A DNA stretch of 64,000 nt from Dechloromonas sp. Its GTDB lineage: Bacteria; Pseudomonadota; Gammaproteobacteria; Burkholderiales; Rhodocyclaceae. Below the pieces are notes generated by a model. The model was not told the DNA's origin and ran no database searches. It saw nothing but the letters and a program-made list of their open reading frames with translations. Location: positions 248,001 to 312,000 of the forward strand of contig JAQUAX010000001.1 of the NCBI GenBank assembly GCA_028687035.1. Direction: 5' to 3'. The translations under genes were made by a program, and so were the position numbers. Each line of letters opens with the position of its first letter. Position 1 is the first letter of the stretch. Shown in pieces: positions 19,373 to 30,656 of this stretch.

Positions 19373-20335
19373 ATGCCCAACCTTGGCGACCTCAATTCCG
19401 CGGCGATCGACGCCAGCCTCAAGCTCGACAAGCTGCAGCGCGTCGGCAGCGACCGCATCGTCAGCATCGACGGCGTGCAGGGCGTATTCACCCCGATCGG
19501 CAGCGCCGACAGCCAGGCGATGGGGAGCGACGAGCGCAAGAACCTGCTCGCCATCGTCGACCAGCTGAAGCGCGAAGTCGCCCGGCTGCAGCAGGAAAAC
19601 CTGGCGCTCGGCGAACGCCTCGCGGTGCTGACGCAGCGCCCGGCGGCGCCCGACGATTTCGCCAGCGCCGTGCAGCAGTCGGTCGACGAATTGCAGCAGC
19701 GCCTGGCGACCATGCGCAATGCCACGTCCAATTTCGCGGTCCGGCAGCTGAAGCTGGACGCCAGCGTCTTCGTCCAGGTGTCGCCGGTCGGCACCATCGA
19801 ATACCGCTTCGTGCAGCCGGGCGACGACATCGAGGCCGCCGCGGTGTCGCGGCTGGCCATGGAAATCGTCCCGCTGCCGCGCAGCGACCTGAGCGGCGTC
19901 TGGTCGCCCGGGCTGTTCCAGCCGGAACTCGGCGTCCCGGCGCTGAGCGGGGTCACCGCCGCGCAGGCCCGGGCGCTCGAGGCCAACGGCATCTATTCGA
20001 TCGGCGAATTCCTGCAGGTCGCCACCCGGGCCCGGGCCCAGGCCTACCTCGAGGCCCTGCTCGGCGTCGAGCGCAGGCAGCTGGCGACCTGGGCGCAGCA
20101 GGCCGCGCTGATGCTGCTGCGCGGCGTCGACGGCCGGGTCGCGACGCTGCTGATCGATTCGGGAATCCTCGATTTCGAGGCGATCGCGACGCTGTCGGCC
20201 GAGACGATCGTCAAGCGCTACATGGCCTTGCGCAAGAAACGGGGGGCCGCGAATTTCCCGGCGATCGACGCGGCGCTGGCCGGGCGCTGGATCGTCGCGG
20301 CCCGGCGTTACCTCGGTCTGGCCGAGCCGGCCTGA
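19373..20335 (+). CDS. Unknown protein D: coiled coil plus C-terminal helix-hairpin-helix-like repeats
   Basis: This is a 320-aa protein. Residues ~60-95 (NLLAIVDQLKREVARLQQEN) form a leucine-heptad coiled coil, with a second helix at QQSVDELQQRLATMRN. A beta-like middle (LKLDASVFVQVSPVGTIEYR) echoes proteins A-C. The C-terminal ~130 residues show HhH-like repeats (LSGVTAAQARALEANGI, then SIGEFLQVATR) as in DUF4332-type domains, which bind nucleic acid or protein. It is the last gene of the protease operon and ends six bases before the convergent nifA stop. Function unknown; the architecture suggests an assembly or adaptor subunit. Confidence 0.78.
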   Translation: MPNLGDLNSAAIDASLKLDKLQRVGSDRIVSIDGVQGVFTPIGSADSQAMGSDERKNLLAIVDQLKREVARLQQENLALGERLAVLTQRPAAPDDFASAVQQSVDELQQRLATMRNATSNFAVRQLKLDASVFVQVSPVGTIEYRFVQPGDDIEAAAVSRLAMEIVPLPRSDLSGVWSPGLFQPELGVPALSGVTAAQARALEANGIYSIGEFLQVATRARAQAYLEALLGVERRQLATWAQQAALMLLRGVDGRVATLLIDSGILDFEAIATLSAETIVKRYMALRKKRGAANFPAIDAALAGRWIVAARRYLGLAEPA

Positions 20336-20341
20336 TCCGCG

Positions 20342-21961
<1,620 letters not shown>

Positions 21962-21983
21962 GCCGTTCCCGTGATTTTTCTTG

Positions 21984-23573
<1,590 letters not shown>

Positions 23574-23615
23574 TCACCGTCTGGCGGGCTTTCGGCGGGA
23601 ATGTGACGAACTTCC

Positions 23616-23631
23616 TGTCGGGTTTGCGACA
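23616..23631. promoter_or_regulatory. NifA upstream activator site for rnf
   Basis: TGTCGGGTTTGCGACA fits TGT-N10-ACA with TGTCG/CGACA arms. It is 85 bases upstream of the rnf -24 element and between divergent nifL and rnfA, so it might also affect nifLA. Confidence 0.82.
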
Positions 23632-23715
23632 TCGGGCATACGGGAAAACGCACCAACTTGGGGTGTTTGACCTAAAACCCGCCTCGCGATGGGGTTTCAC
23701 GGGGTTTCCGGCGCT

Positions 23716-23730
23716 TGGCACGCCTTATGC
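23716..23730 (+). promoter_or_regulatory. Sigma-54 promoter of the rnf operon
   Basis: TGGCAC-GCCTT-ATGC: perfect -24 half, one mismatch in the -12 half. It is 36 bases upstream of the rnfA start. Confidence 0.78.
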
Positions 23731-23765
23731 GATGGTCGGCCCGTCACCAATTCGCGATTCCCGAC

Positions 23766-24344
23766 ATGAGCGACTTCCTGCTACTGCTGTTATCCACCGC
23801 GCTGGTCAACAACGTGGTGCTGATCAAGTTCCTCGGCCTGTGCCCGGTGATGGGCGTGTCGAAAAGCGTCGACAGCGCCCTCGGCATGGGGCTGGCGACG
23901 ACCTTCGTGATCACGCTGGCCGCCGGCGCGTCGTGGATGCTCGACAACTGGCTGCTGCAGCCGCTCGGGCTGGGCTACCTGCGCATCCTGACCTTCATCC
24001 TGGTGATCGCTGCCGTCGTCCAGTTCACCGAGATGTTCATCCGGAAAGCCAGCCCCGGGCTGTACCAGTCGCTCGGCATCTACCTGCCGCTGATCACCAC
24101 CAACTGCGCGGTGCTCGGCGTCGCGCTACTCAACGTCGAGCAGAAGTTCAGCCTGTTGAAGAGCCTGCTCTACGGATTCGGTTCGGCGCTCGGCTTCACG
24201 ATCGTGCTGCTGATCTTCGCCGGCCTGCGCGAGCGCGTCGCGCTGGCCCGGGTCCCGGCCGCCTTCGCCGGCGCGCCGGTCGCCTTCGTGACGATCAGCC
24301 TGCTGGCGCTCGCCTTCATGGGTTTTTCCGGTCTCAACGTCTAA
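23766..24344 (+). CDS. rnfA: Rnf electron transport complex subunit RnfA
   Basis: This 192-aa membrane protein with six helices is one of two homologous subunits (with RnfE) that hold an intramembrane Fe-S centre in the Rnf complex. It begins with [20 protein letters not shown] and contains the conserved [11 protein letters not shown] and [14 protein letters not shown] motifs, each with the cluster-ligand cysteine. The complex moves electrons from NADH to ferredoxin or flavodoxin using the ion gradient and supplies nitrogenase in diazotrophs. The start at 23766 is chosen because it lies about 25 bases after the expected sigma-54 transcription start; a longer frame would overlap the promoter. 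Confidence 0.95.
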   Translation: MSDFLLLLLSTALVNNVVLIKFLGLCPVMGVSKSVDSALGMGLATTFVITLAAGASWMLDNWLLQPLGLGYLRILTFILVIAAVVQFTEMFIRKASPGLYQSLGIYLPLITTNCAVLGVALLNVEQKFSLLKSLLYGFGSALGFTIVLLIFAGLRERVALARVPAAFAGAPVAFVTISLLALAFMGFSGLNV

Positions 24345-24355
24345 GGGAGCTGCCA

Positions 24356-24412
24356 ATGAACTCCACACCCAGCCAGTCCGCCTCCTCCGGGGCGATCCGT
24401 CCGGAGGCCTGA
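24356..24412 (+). CDS. 18-residue ORF between rnfA and rnfB
   Basis: An ATG at 24356 follows AAGGGAGCTGCCA, an excellent ribosome-binding site, and encodes an 18-residue Ser/Ala/Pro-rich peptide (ending GAIRPEA). Its TGA is one base before the rnfB ATG. It may be a leader peptide that couples rnfB translation to rnfA rather than a functional protein. Confidence 0.4.
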   Translation: MNSTPSQSASSGAIRPEA

Positions 24413-24413
24413 C

Positions 24414-24941
24414 ATGATTGCCGCCATCCTCAGCCTGACCCTGCTCGGCGCCGTGCTCGGCGTCGTGCTCGGGGTCGCCAACAAGTTCCTGCAGGTCGAG
24501 GGCAATCCCGTGGTCGAGGAACTGATCGCGATGATGCCCGGTTCGAACTGCGGGCAATGCGGTTTTCCCGGCTGCTCCGGTGCCGCCGCCGCGATCGCCG
24601 ACGGCAGCGCGGCGCCGACCTGCTGCCCGCCGGGCGGCAAGGCGCTGGCCTCGGCGATCGCCGCCCGGCTCGGCCTCGCGGTCGACCTGTCCGCGATGGC
24701 CGACGACGGCCCGCGCATCGCCGTCGTCGCCGAGGAGCTGTGCATCGGCTGCTGCCGCTGCGCCAAGGTCTGCCCGACCGACGCGATCGTCGGCGCCGCC
24801 AAGCAGGTGCACAACGTGTTCCGCGAGGCCTGTACCGGCTGTTCGAGCTGCATCGAGAAATGTCCGACCGAGGCGCTGGCGATGCAGCCGGTTCCGGTCA
24901 CCCTGCAACACTGGGTCATGCCCAGACCGCTGGCCGCGTGA
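24414..24941 (+). CDS. rnfB: Rnf electron transport complex subunit RnfB (ferredoxin subunit)
   Basis: This 175-aa Fe-S protein is anchored by one N-terminal helix (AAILSLTLLGAVLGVVLGV). A four-cysteine [4Fe-4S] motif (SNCGQCGFPGCSG, with a later Cys in TCCPPGG) is followed by two ferredoxin-type [4Fe-4S] motifs, CIGCCRCAKVCP and CTGCSSCIEKCP. RnfB is the probable docking site for ferredoxin or flavodoxin. It lies inside the NifA-regulated rnf operon directly after an 18-residue ORF whose stop is one base away. Length is normal for RnfB of proteobacteria. Confidence 0.95.
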   Translation: MIAAILSLTLLGAVLGVVLGVANKFLQVEGNPVVEELIAMMPGSNCGQCGFPGCSGAAAAIADGSAAPTCCPPGGKALASAIAARLGLAVDLSAMADDGPRIAVVAEELCIGCCRCAKVCPTDAIVGAAKQVHNVFREACTGCSSCIEKCPTEALAMQPVPVTLQHWVMPRPLAA

Positions 24942-24949
24942 GGAAGACG

Positions 24950-26476
24950 ATGGGATTCAGGGATCTGTTCAGCCGCTTCGCCGGCGACGACTGGGGCGTC
25001 CATCCGGACGACCACAAGCGGCCGGCGGCGGACCGCGCGGTGCGCGTGATGCCGGTGCCGGAGCGCCTCTATCTGCCGCTGCAGCAGCATCTCGGTGCGC
25101 CGGCCCGGCCAGTCGTGCTGGTCGGCCAGCACGTGCGCAAGGGCGAGGTGCTGGCCGAGGCGCAGGGCATGGTGTCGGCGCCCATCCATGCGCCGACCTC
25201 GGGCACCGTCGTCGCGGTCAGCGAGATCACGGCGCCGCATCCTTCGGGACTGACGCTGCCGGCGATCATCCTGGAAGCCGACGGCGACGACGCCTGGTGC
25301 GAACTCGCGGGCTGCGCCGACCCCTTTGCGCTCGACCCGGCCGAGATCGGCCGCCGGGTCGCCGCGGCCGGCGTCGTCGGCCTCGGCGGCGCCGCCTTCC
25401 CGTCGGCGGTCAAGCTGGGCGGTGCCGCCCGGGCCGGCGTGACGACGCTGGTCATCAACGGCGGCGAATGCGAACCCTACCTGTCCTGCGACGACCGCCT
25501 GATGCGCGACCGCGCCGCCGACATCGTCGACGGCATCCGGATCATGCGCCATGCCAGCGGCGCCCGCGTCGCGCGGGTCGGCATCGAGGACAACAAGCCG
25601 GAGGCGATCGCTGCGATGCGCGCGGCGGCCGGCGACGACGTCGAAATCCGGCCGGTGCCGGCGCGCTATCCGATGGGATCGGAAAAGCAGCTGATCCAGG
25701 TGCTGACTGGCATCGAGGTGCCGGCCGACGGCCGGCCAGCCGATGTCGGCGTCGTCGTCCATAACGTCGGCACCGCGCTGGCGGTGCGCGCCGCGGTGCG
25801 CGAGGGGCGGCCGCTGATTTCGCGGCTGCTGACGGTCAACGGCCAGTGCGCGGCCGATCCGGGCAACGTCGAGGTCCGTCTCGGCACGCTGGCCGAGGCC
25901 GTCATCGCCTTCGCCGGCGGCCTGAAGGGCGACGGACTCGGCCTGGCCCGGCGGGTCATGGGCGGGCCGATGATGGGCATGCAGATTCCCCACTGGCGGG
26001 TGCCGGTGGTCAAGGGGACGAGCGGCCTGCTGGCCCTGGCCGGGACCGAGGTCGCGGACCAGGAGGCCAGCCCGTGCATCCGTTGCGGCAGCTGCGTCCG
26101 GGCCTGCCCGATGGGGCTGCTGCCGCTCGAGATGAGTTCGCGCATCCGCAACGCGGCCTACGCCGAGGCGATCGACTTCGGGCTGAAGGACTGCATCGCC
26201 TGCGGCTGCTGCGCCTATGTCTGCCCGTCGCGGATTCCGCTGGTCCAGTACTTCGTGCATGCCAAGGGCGAACTGGCGGCCCAGGATCGCACCAGGCTGC
26301 GCAACGAGGCGACGAAGAAGCTCGCCGTGCAGCGCCTGGAGCGCCTCGAACGCGAGGCGCGCGAGAAGGCCGAGGCCGCCGCCCGGCGCAAGGCCGAGCG
26401 GGAAGCGGCCGCAGCAGCGAAGGCGGCAGCCGAGGCGGCCGCGGTGAACAGCGAAAAACAGGGAGAATCCGCATGA
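24950..26476 (+). CDS. rnfC: Rnf electron transport complex subunit RnfC (NADH-binding)
   Basis: This 508-aa membrane-associated subunit resembles Nqo1 and binds NADH and FMN: residues ~105-330 contain GVVGLGGAAFPSAVKLG, NGGECEPYLSCDD and YPMGSEKQLIQVLTG. Two [4Fe-4S] motifs follow, CIRCGSCVRACP and CIACGCCAYVCP. The last ~60 residues are a charged Ala/Glu/Lys helix (EREAREKAEAAARRKAEREA), a common tail in RnfC. The ATG at 24950 sits after AGGAAGACG, eight bases past the rnfB stop. The stop overlaps the ATG of a small ORF before rnfD. Confidence 0.95.
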   Translation: MGFRDLFSRFAGDDWGVHPDDHKRPAADRAVRVMPVPERLYLPLQQHLGAPARPVVLVGQHVRKGEVLAEAQGMVSAPIHAPTSGTVVAVSEITAPHPSGLTLPAIILEADGDDAWCELAGCADPFALDPAEIGRRVAAAGVVGLGGAAFPSAVKLGGAARAGVTTLVINGGECEPYLSCDDRLMRDRAADIVDGIRIMRHASGARVARVGIEDNKPEAIAAMRAAAGDDVEIRPVPARYPMGSEKQLIQVLTGIEVPADGRPADVGVVVHNVGTALAVRAAVREGRPLISRLLTVNGQCAADPGNVEVRLGTLAEAVIAFAGGLKGDGLGLARRVMGGPMMGMQIPHWRVPVVKGTSGLLALAGTEVADQEASPCIRCGSCVRACPMGLLPLEMSSRIRNAAYAEAIDFGLKDCIACGCCAYVCPSRIPLVQYFVHAKGELAAQDRTRLRNEATKKLAVQRLERLEREAREKAEAAARRKAEREAAAAAKAAAEAAAVNSEKQGESA

Positions 26477-26562
26477 AGCAGACCTTCGGTATCGAATGCG
26501 CCGCCGCACCGCACGCCGCCTGTCCGGCGAGCGGTGGCGTCGGCAGGGGAGAAGGCGCATGA
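26473..26562 (+). CDS. 29-residue ORF coupled to rnfC and rnfD
   Basis: This short frame starts with an ATGA overlap on the rnfC stop and ends with an ATGA overlap on the rnfD start, so ribosomes could pass rnfC - ORF - rnfD without release. The peptide (KQTFGIECAAAPHAACPASG near its start) has two cysteines. It might be a small Rnf accessory peptide or only a spacer; upstream GGGAGAATCCGC is a reasonable ribosome-binding site. Confidence 0.5.
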   Translation: MKQTFGIECAAAPHAACPASGGVGRGEGA

Positions 26563-27656
26563 CCCCGGCCGTGCTGACCGCCCAACCCGTCGCCTCACCG
26601 CATGCGCACGGCGGCAGTTCGCTGTCGCGAACGATGTTCCGCGTCCAGCTCGCGCTGCTGCCGGCGACCCTGTACGGCTGCTGGCTGTTCGGCTGGCCGT
26701 CCTTCTTCCTGTGGCTGGCGAGCGTGCTGTCCTGCGCAGGTTTCGAGGCGCTGTCGCTGAAGCTGTCCGGCTCGACGCGCATCCGGGCGACGCTGGCCGA
26801 CGGCTCGGCGCTGCTGACCGGCTGGCTGCTGGCGATGACGCTGCCGCCGTGGGCGCCGTGGTGGGTCGCGGTGGTCGGCGGCTTCGTCGCCATCGTGATC
26901 GGCAAGCAGGTGTTCGGCGGCGTCGGCCAGAACGTGTTCAACCCGGCGATGGTCGCCCGCGTCGCGCTGCTCGTCTCCTTCCCGGTGCCGCTGACCCAGT
27001 GGGTGACGCCGCTGCCGGCGACGACGCTGGCCGCGCCGGATTTCGTGCATGGCCTGCGCATCTTCCTCGGCAGCCTGCCGGTGCCGGACGCGATGGCCAG
27101 CGCCTCGCTGCTCGGCTACTCGAAGACCGAGCTGTCGCGCGGCATCGATCTGCTGCATTCGCTGTCCGGCGAGCACGGCGCGCTGCTGTCGTGGATCGGC
27201 ACGCGGGCCGGCAGCTTCGGGGAGGCGGCCTCGCTGCTGATTCTGGCCGGCGGCCTCTACCTGCTGGTGACCCGCGTCATCACGTGGCACACGCCGCTCG
27301 CCGTGCTGGCCGGCGTCGCGATTCCGGCGGCGATCGGGCATGCGGTCGATCCGGCGCGTTTTCTCGGCGCCGAGGCGCATCTGCTGTCGGGGGCGCTGAT
27401 GCTCGGCGCCTTCTTCATCGCGACCGATTACGTGACCTCGCCGAACACCGGCGCCGGGCAGATCGTGTTCGGCCTCGGCATCGGCCTGCTGACCTGGGTG
27501 ATCCGGACCTTCGGCGCCTACCCGGAAGGCATGGCCTTCGCGGTGCTGCTGATGAACGCGCTGACTCCGGTCATCGACCGCGCGATGAAGCCGCGCATCC
27601 TCGGCCGCGACCGCCGGGGCAAGCCGCTCGACATTCCGCAAGACAAGGGAGCCTGA
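26559..27656 (+). CDS. rnfD: Rnf electron transport complex subunit RnfD
   Basis: This 365-aa polytopic membrane subunit is homologous to NqrB. It has about nine hydrophobic helices, with TRIRATLADGSALLTGWLLA and the signature KQVFGGVGQNVFNPAMVARV early, and FFIATDYVTSPNTGAGQIVF late. In other RnfD proteins FMN is attached to a Thr in an S/TGAT motif after the central loop; the corresponding place here appears to read DAMASASLLG, with Ser instead of Thr, so covalent flavin is uncertain. The start at 26559 overlaps the small ORF stop. The longer frame from 26496 is not supported. Confidence 0.93.
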   Translation: MTPAVLTAQPVASPHAHGGSSLSRTMFRVQLALLPATLYGCWLFGWPSFFLWLASVLSCAGFEALSLKLSGSTRIRATLADGSALLTGWLLAMTLPPWAPWWVAVVGGFVAIVIGKQVFGGVGQNVFNPAMVARVALLVSFPVPLTQWVTPLPATTLAAPDFVHGLRIFLGSLPVPDAMASASLLGYSKTELSRGIDLLHSLSGEHGALLSWIGTRAGSFGEAASLLILAGGLYLLVTRVITWHTPLAVLAGVAIPAAIGHAVDPARFLGAEAHLLSGALMLGAFFIATDYVTSPNTGAGQIVFGLGIGLLTWVIRTFGAYPEGMAFAVLLMNALTPVIDRAMKPRILGRDRRGKPLDIPQDKGA

Positions 27657-27657
27657 C

Positions 27658-28263
27658 ATGGACTTCGCATCATTCCGCGAGAAGATCGGCTACCAGCCGC
27701 TGCTGCTCGGCAGCTTCGCGCTGCTCGCCAGCGGTGCGCTGGCCTGGGCATCGAACGCCACCGGCGAGGCGATCGCCGCCGCCGAGGCCAAGGACCTGCG
27801 CGACTCGCTGTCCGAGGTGCTGCCGGCCGGGCTGGCCGACAACGATTTCCTGAAGGACACGGTCGACCTCGACCGCGACGGCAAAACCGTGACCATCTAC
27901 CGCGCCCGCCGGGCCGGGCAGGTCAGCGCGGCGCTGTTCAAGGTCGCCGAACGCGGTTACGCCGGCGACATCCAGGTGCTGATGGCGGTCGATATGGACG
28001 GCCGGACGCTCGGCGTGCGCGTGCTCAAGCACAGCGAGACGCCGGGCCTGGGCGACAAGGTCGACGTCAGGAAGGACCCGTGGATCAGGGGCTTCGACGG
28101 CCGCTCGCTGGGCGACCCCGGGCCGGACCAATGGGCGGTCCGGAAGGACGGCGGCGTGTTCGACCAGTTCGCCGGCGCGACCATCACGCCGCGCGCGGTC
28201 GTCAAGGCCGTCCGGGGCGGACTGGAATTCTTCGCCGCCCACCGGGCGGAAATCGGAAGCTAG
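27658..28263 (+). CDS. rnfG: Rnf electron transport complex subunit RnfG (flavoprotein)
   Basis: This 201-aa subunit has one N-terminal membrane helix (PLLLGSFALLASGALAWAS) and a periplasmic FMN-binding domain. The flavinylation motif GATITPRAVVKAVRGG lies near residue 172 and the conserved HSETPGLGDKV near 125. FMN is attached to the Thr of GAT by the ApbE transferase. AAGGGAG precedes the ATG, which starts one base after the rnfD stop. RnfG passes electrons between RnfD and the other redox centres in the complex. Confidence 0.95.
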   Translation: MDFASFREKIGYQPLLLGSFALLASGALAWASNATGEAIAAAEAKDLRDSLSEVLPAGLADNDFLKDTVDLDRDGKTVTIYRARRAGQVSAALFKVAERGYAGDIQVLMAVDMDGRTLGVRVLKHSETPGLGDKVDVRKDPWIRGFDGRSLGDPGPDQWAVRKDGGVFDQFAGATITPRAVVKAVRGGLEFFAAHRAEIGS

Positions 28264-28272
28264 GAGGCAGCG

Positions 28273-28944
28273 ATGAGCGACAACTACGGCAGCATCATCA
28301 AGGACGGGCTGTGGGACCAGAACGTGGTCTTCTCGCAATTGCTGGCGATGTGCCCGACGATGGCGGTGACGACCAGCGGCACCAACGGCCTCGGCATGGG
28401 GCTGGCGACGACGGCGGTACTGGTCGTCTCCAACATCCTGGTCGCGTCGATCCGGCATGCGGTCAGTTCGCAGGTGCGCATCCCGGTGTTCGTCGTGCTG
28501 ATCGCGACGCTGGTCACCGTCGTCGATATGGCGATGAACGCCTGGCTGCACGACCTGTACAAGGTGCTCGGCCTGTTCATCGCGCTGATCGTCGTCAATT
28601 GCGCCATCCTCGGCCGGGCCGAGGCCTTCGCCGTGAAGAACGGCATCGTCGCGTCGGCGGTCGACGGGCTGGCGATGGGTCTGGGCTTCACCGGCGCGTT
28701 GACCGCGATCGGCCTGATCCGCGAATTCCTCGGCACCGGCACGCTGTTCGCGCAGGCGTCCAACCTGCTCGGGCCGTCCTTCGCCTTTCTCGAAATGAAG
28801 CTGCCGGGCTACGGCGGCGCCTTGCTGATGATCCTGCCGCCCGGCGGCTTCGCGATCCTCGGCTTCCTGCTCGCCGGCAAGCGGGCGATGGAACGCCGGC
28901 TGGCCGAGCGCGGCGCCGCCGCTGCGCAGGCGGCCGCAGCCTGA
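28273..28944 (+). CDS. rnfE: Rnf electron transport complex subunit RnfE
   Basis: This 223-aa six-helix membrane protein is homologous to RnfA. Conserved segments are [38 protein letters not shown] and LIVVNCAILGRAEAFA, with a cluster-ligand cysteine in each of LAMCPT and VNCAI. Together with RnfA it holds the membrane Fe-S centre. The C-terminal cytoplasmic tail is a short Ala-rich helix. It starts nine bases after rnfG within the NifA-driven operon. Confidence 0.95.
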   Translation: MSDNYGSIIKDGLWDQNVVFSQLLAMCPTMAVTTSGTNGLGMGLATTAVLVVSNILVASIRHAVSSQVRIPVFVVLIATLVTVVDMAMNAWLHDLYKVLGLFIALIVVNCAILGRAEAFAVKNGIVASAVDGLAMGLGFTGALTAIGLIREFLGTGTLFAQASNLLGPSFAFLEMKLPGYGGALLMILPPGGFAILGFLLAGKRAMERRLAERGAAAAQAAAA

Positions 28945-28954
28945 GGAGAAGACC

Positions 28955-29224
28955 ATGCAGATCGGTGTCGCCTATTCCGAACCGGGCCAGCAGGTCTGGC
29001 TCAATATCGAAGTCCCGGACGCGTCGACCGCGCGCGAAGCGATCGAGCGTTCCGGCATCCTGAAACAGTTCCCGCACATCGACCTGGGCACCCAGAAGGT
29101 CGGCGTCTTCGGCCGGCTGGTCAAGCTCGACGCGGCGCTGAAGGCGGGCGACCGGGTCGAGATCTACCGCCCCATCATCGCCGATCCCGAAACCGTGCCG
29201 CGCAAGGATATCGACGATGACTGA
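28955..29224 (+). CDS. rnfH: RnfH family protein
   Basis: This 89-aa protein has a ubiquitin-like beta-grasp fold: QIGVAYSEPGQQVWLNIEVP, then STAREAIERSGI, FPHIDL, KVGVFGRLVKLDAAL and DRVEIYRPIIADP. RnfH is encoded at the end of rnf operons in diazotrophs; its role is not well defined, possibly stability or maturation of the complex. AGGAG lies just before the ATG and ten bases separate it from rnfE. Confidence 0.93.
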   Translation: MQIGVAYSEPGQQVWLNIEVPDASTAREAIERSGILKQFPHIDLGTQKVGVFGRLVKLDAALKAGDRVEIYRPIIADPETVPRKDIDDD

Positions 29225-29309
29225 GCGCTAAGGGAAAACCGTCGTTGAAATCGTTCCGCCCGGCCGCGACAATACCGGGCTGTCCAAAATCCCACCGAAG
29301 AAAGAACCC

Positions 29310-30635
29310 ATGTTCCGCCTGCTTCCCCTGTGGCTGCTGCTGCCGCTGTCCGCCCACGCCGGCGAGGCCGCCCCGTCCGTCTCGGCGCCGGAATGGATCG
29401 CCGCGGCGATTTTCGCGCTGGCCATCGTCCATACCTTTTCGACCAAGTTCTTCGCCCACCTGGCGCACCTGCAGCCGCGGCACGCCGGTCTCTGGCACCT
29501 GCTCGGCGAGGTCGAGGCGGTGTTCGGCTTCTGGGCCTTCGTGCTGATCGTCAGCCTGTTCTGGCTATCCGGCAAGGACGCCGCGGTCGACTATCTGGAT
29601 CGCCGCGAATTCGCCGAGCCGATGTTCGTGTTCGTGATCATGGTGATCGCCGCCAGCCGGCCCATCCTGCACAGCGTGATCGCCTTCGTCGAACTGGTCG
29701 CCCGGCTGCTGCCGGTGCAGCGGGCGCTCGGCGTGTATTTCCTGTGCGTCGCCGTTGTTCCGATGCTGGGTTCGTTCATCACCGAGCCGGCGGCGATGAC
29801 GCTGGCCGCGCTGATGCTGCGCGACCGCTTCTACCAGCGCGGCCTGTCGGACCGCCTGAAATACGCGACGCTCGGTCTGCTCTTCGTCAATGTGTCGATC
29901 GGCGGCACGCTGACCAATTTCGCCGCGCCGCCGGTGCTGATGGTCGCCGGCAAATGGGGCTGGGACAGCCTGTTCATGCTGAGCCACTTCGGCTGGAAGG
30001 CGGCGACCGCGATCGCCGTCAGTTCGCTGGCCTGCACGCTGATGTTCCGCAAGGAGATCGCCGCCCGCGGTCCGCAGGCCGGGGAGGGCGCCGCCGCGGC
30101 CGGCGTGCCGGCGACGGTATCGGCGATCCACCTGGCCTTCCTCGCCGGCGTCGTCGTCTTCGCGCACCATCCGGTCGTCTTCATGGGGCTGTTCCTGTTC
30201 TTCCTCGGCTACACCGAGGCCTACCCGGAACACCAGGACCGGCTGATCCTGCGCGAGGGGCTGATGGTCGCGTTCTTCCTGGCCGGCCTGGTCGTGCTCG
30301 GCGGCTTCCAGCAGTGGTGGCTGCAGCGGACGCTGGTCGGCGTCGAGCCGACCGTGCTGTACTTCATCGCAACCGGCCTGACGGCGATCACCGACAACGC
30401 GGCGCTGACCTACCTGGCCTCGCTGGTCGAGGGCGTGTCGGCCGAGTTCAAGTACGCGGTCGTTGCCGGCGCGGTGACCGGCGGCGGCCTGACCATCATC
30501 GCCAACGCGCCCAACCCGGCCGGTGCGGCGATCCTGAAGGGGCATTTCGACGACGAGGCGATCAGCCCGCTCGGCCTGTTCCTTGCGGCGCTGCCGCCGA
30601 CCTGCGTGGCCATCGTCGCCTTCATGGCGCTCTGA
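29310..30635 (+). CDS. Putative Na+/H+ antiporter, copy 1
   Basis: This 441-aa membrane protein is of the putative Na+/H+ antiporter family (Pfam Na_H_antiport_3 type; match by pattern). It has an N-terminal signal or first helix (LLPLWLLLPLSAHAGEA) and about eleven further helices, with conserved blocks FSTKFFAHLAHLQPRHAGLW, GSFITEPAAMTLAALMLR, NVSIGGTLTNFAAPPVLMVA and GGGLTIIANAPNPAGAAIL. A second gene at 42598-43863 encodes a highly similar protein in the opposite direction. Placement after rnfH suggests a link to the ion gradient that Rnf uses, possibly Na+ (inference). A strong terminator follows. Confidence 0.85.
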   Translation: MFRLLPLWLLLPLSAHAGEAAPSVSAPEWIAAAIFALAIVHTFSTKFFAHLAHLQPRHAGLWHLLGEVEAVFGFWAFVLIVSLFWLSGKDAAVDYLDRREFAEPMFVFVIMVIAASRPILHSVIAFVELVARLLPVQRALGVYFLCVAVVPMLGSFITEPAAMTLAALMLRDRFYQRGLSDRLKYATLGLLFVNVSIGGTLTNFAAPPVLMVAGKWGWDSLFMLSHFGWKAATAIAVSSLACTLMFRKEIAARGPQAGEGAAAAGVPATVSAIHLAFLAGVVVFAHHPVVFMGLFLFFLGYTEAYPEHQDRLILREGLMVAFFLAGLVVLGGFQQWWLQRTLVGVEPTVLYFIATGLTAITDNAALTYLASLVEGVSAEFKYAVVAGAVTGGGLTIIANAPNPAGAAILKGHFDDEAISPLGLFLAALPPTCVAIVAFMAL

Positions 30636-30656
30636 CCCCGGCATCGCCCCGATCGA

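Noticed and set aside
24341-27061. 906-codon open frame on the minus strand
   Set aside because: Antisense to rnfB/rnfC/rnfD, whose cysteine motifs are unmistakable; no recognisable domain in the frame.
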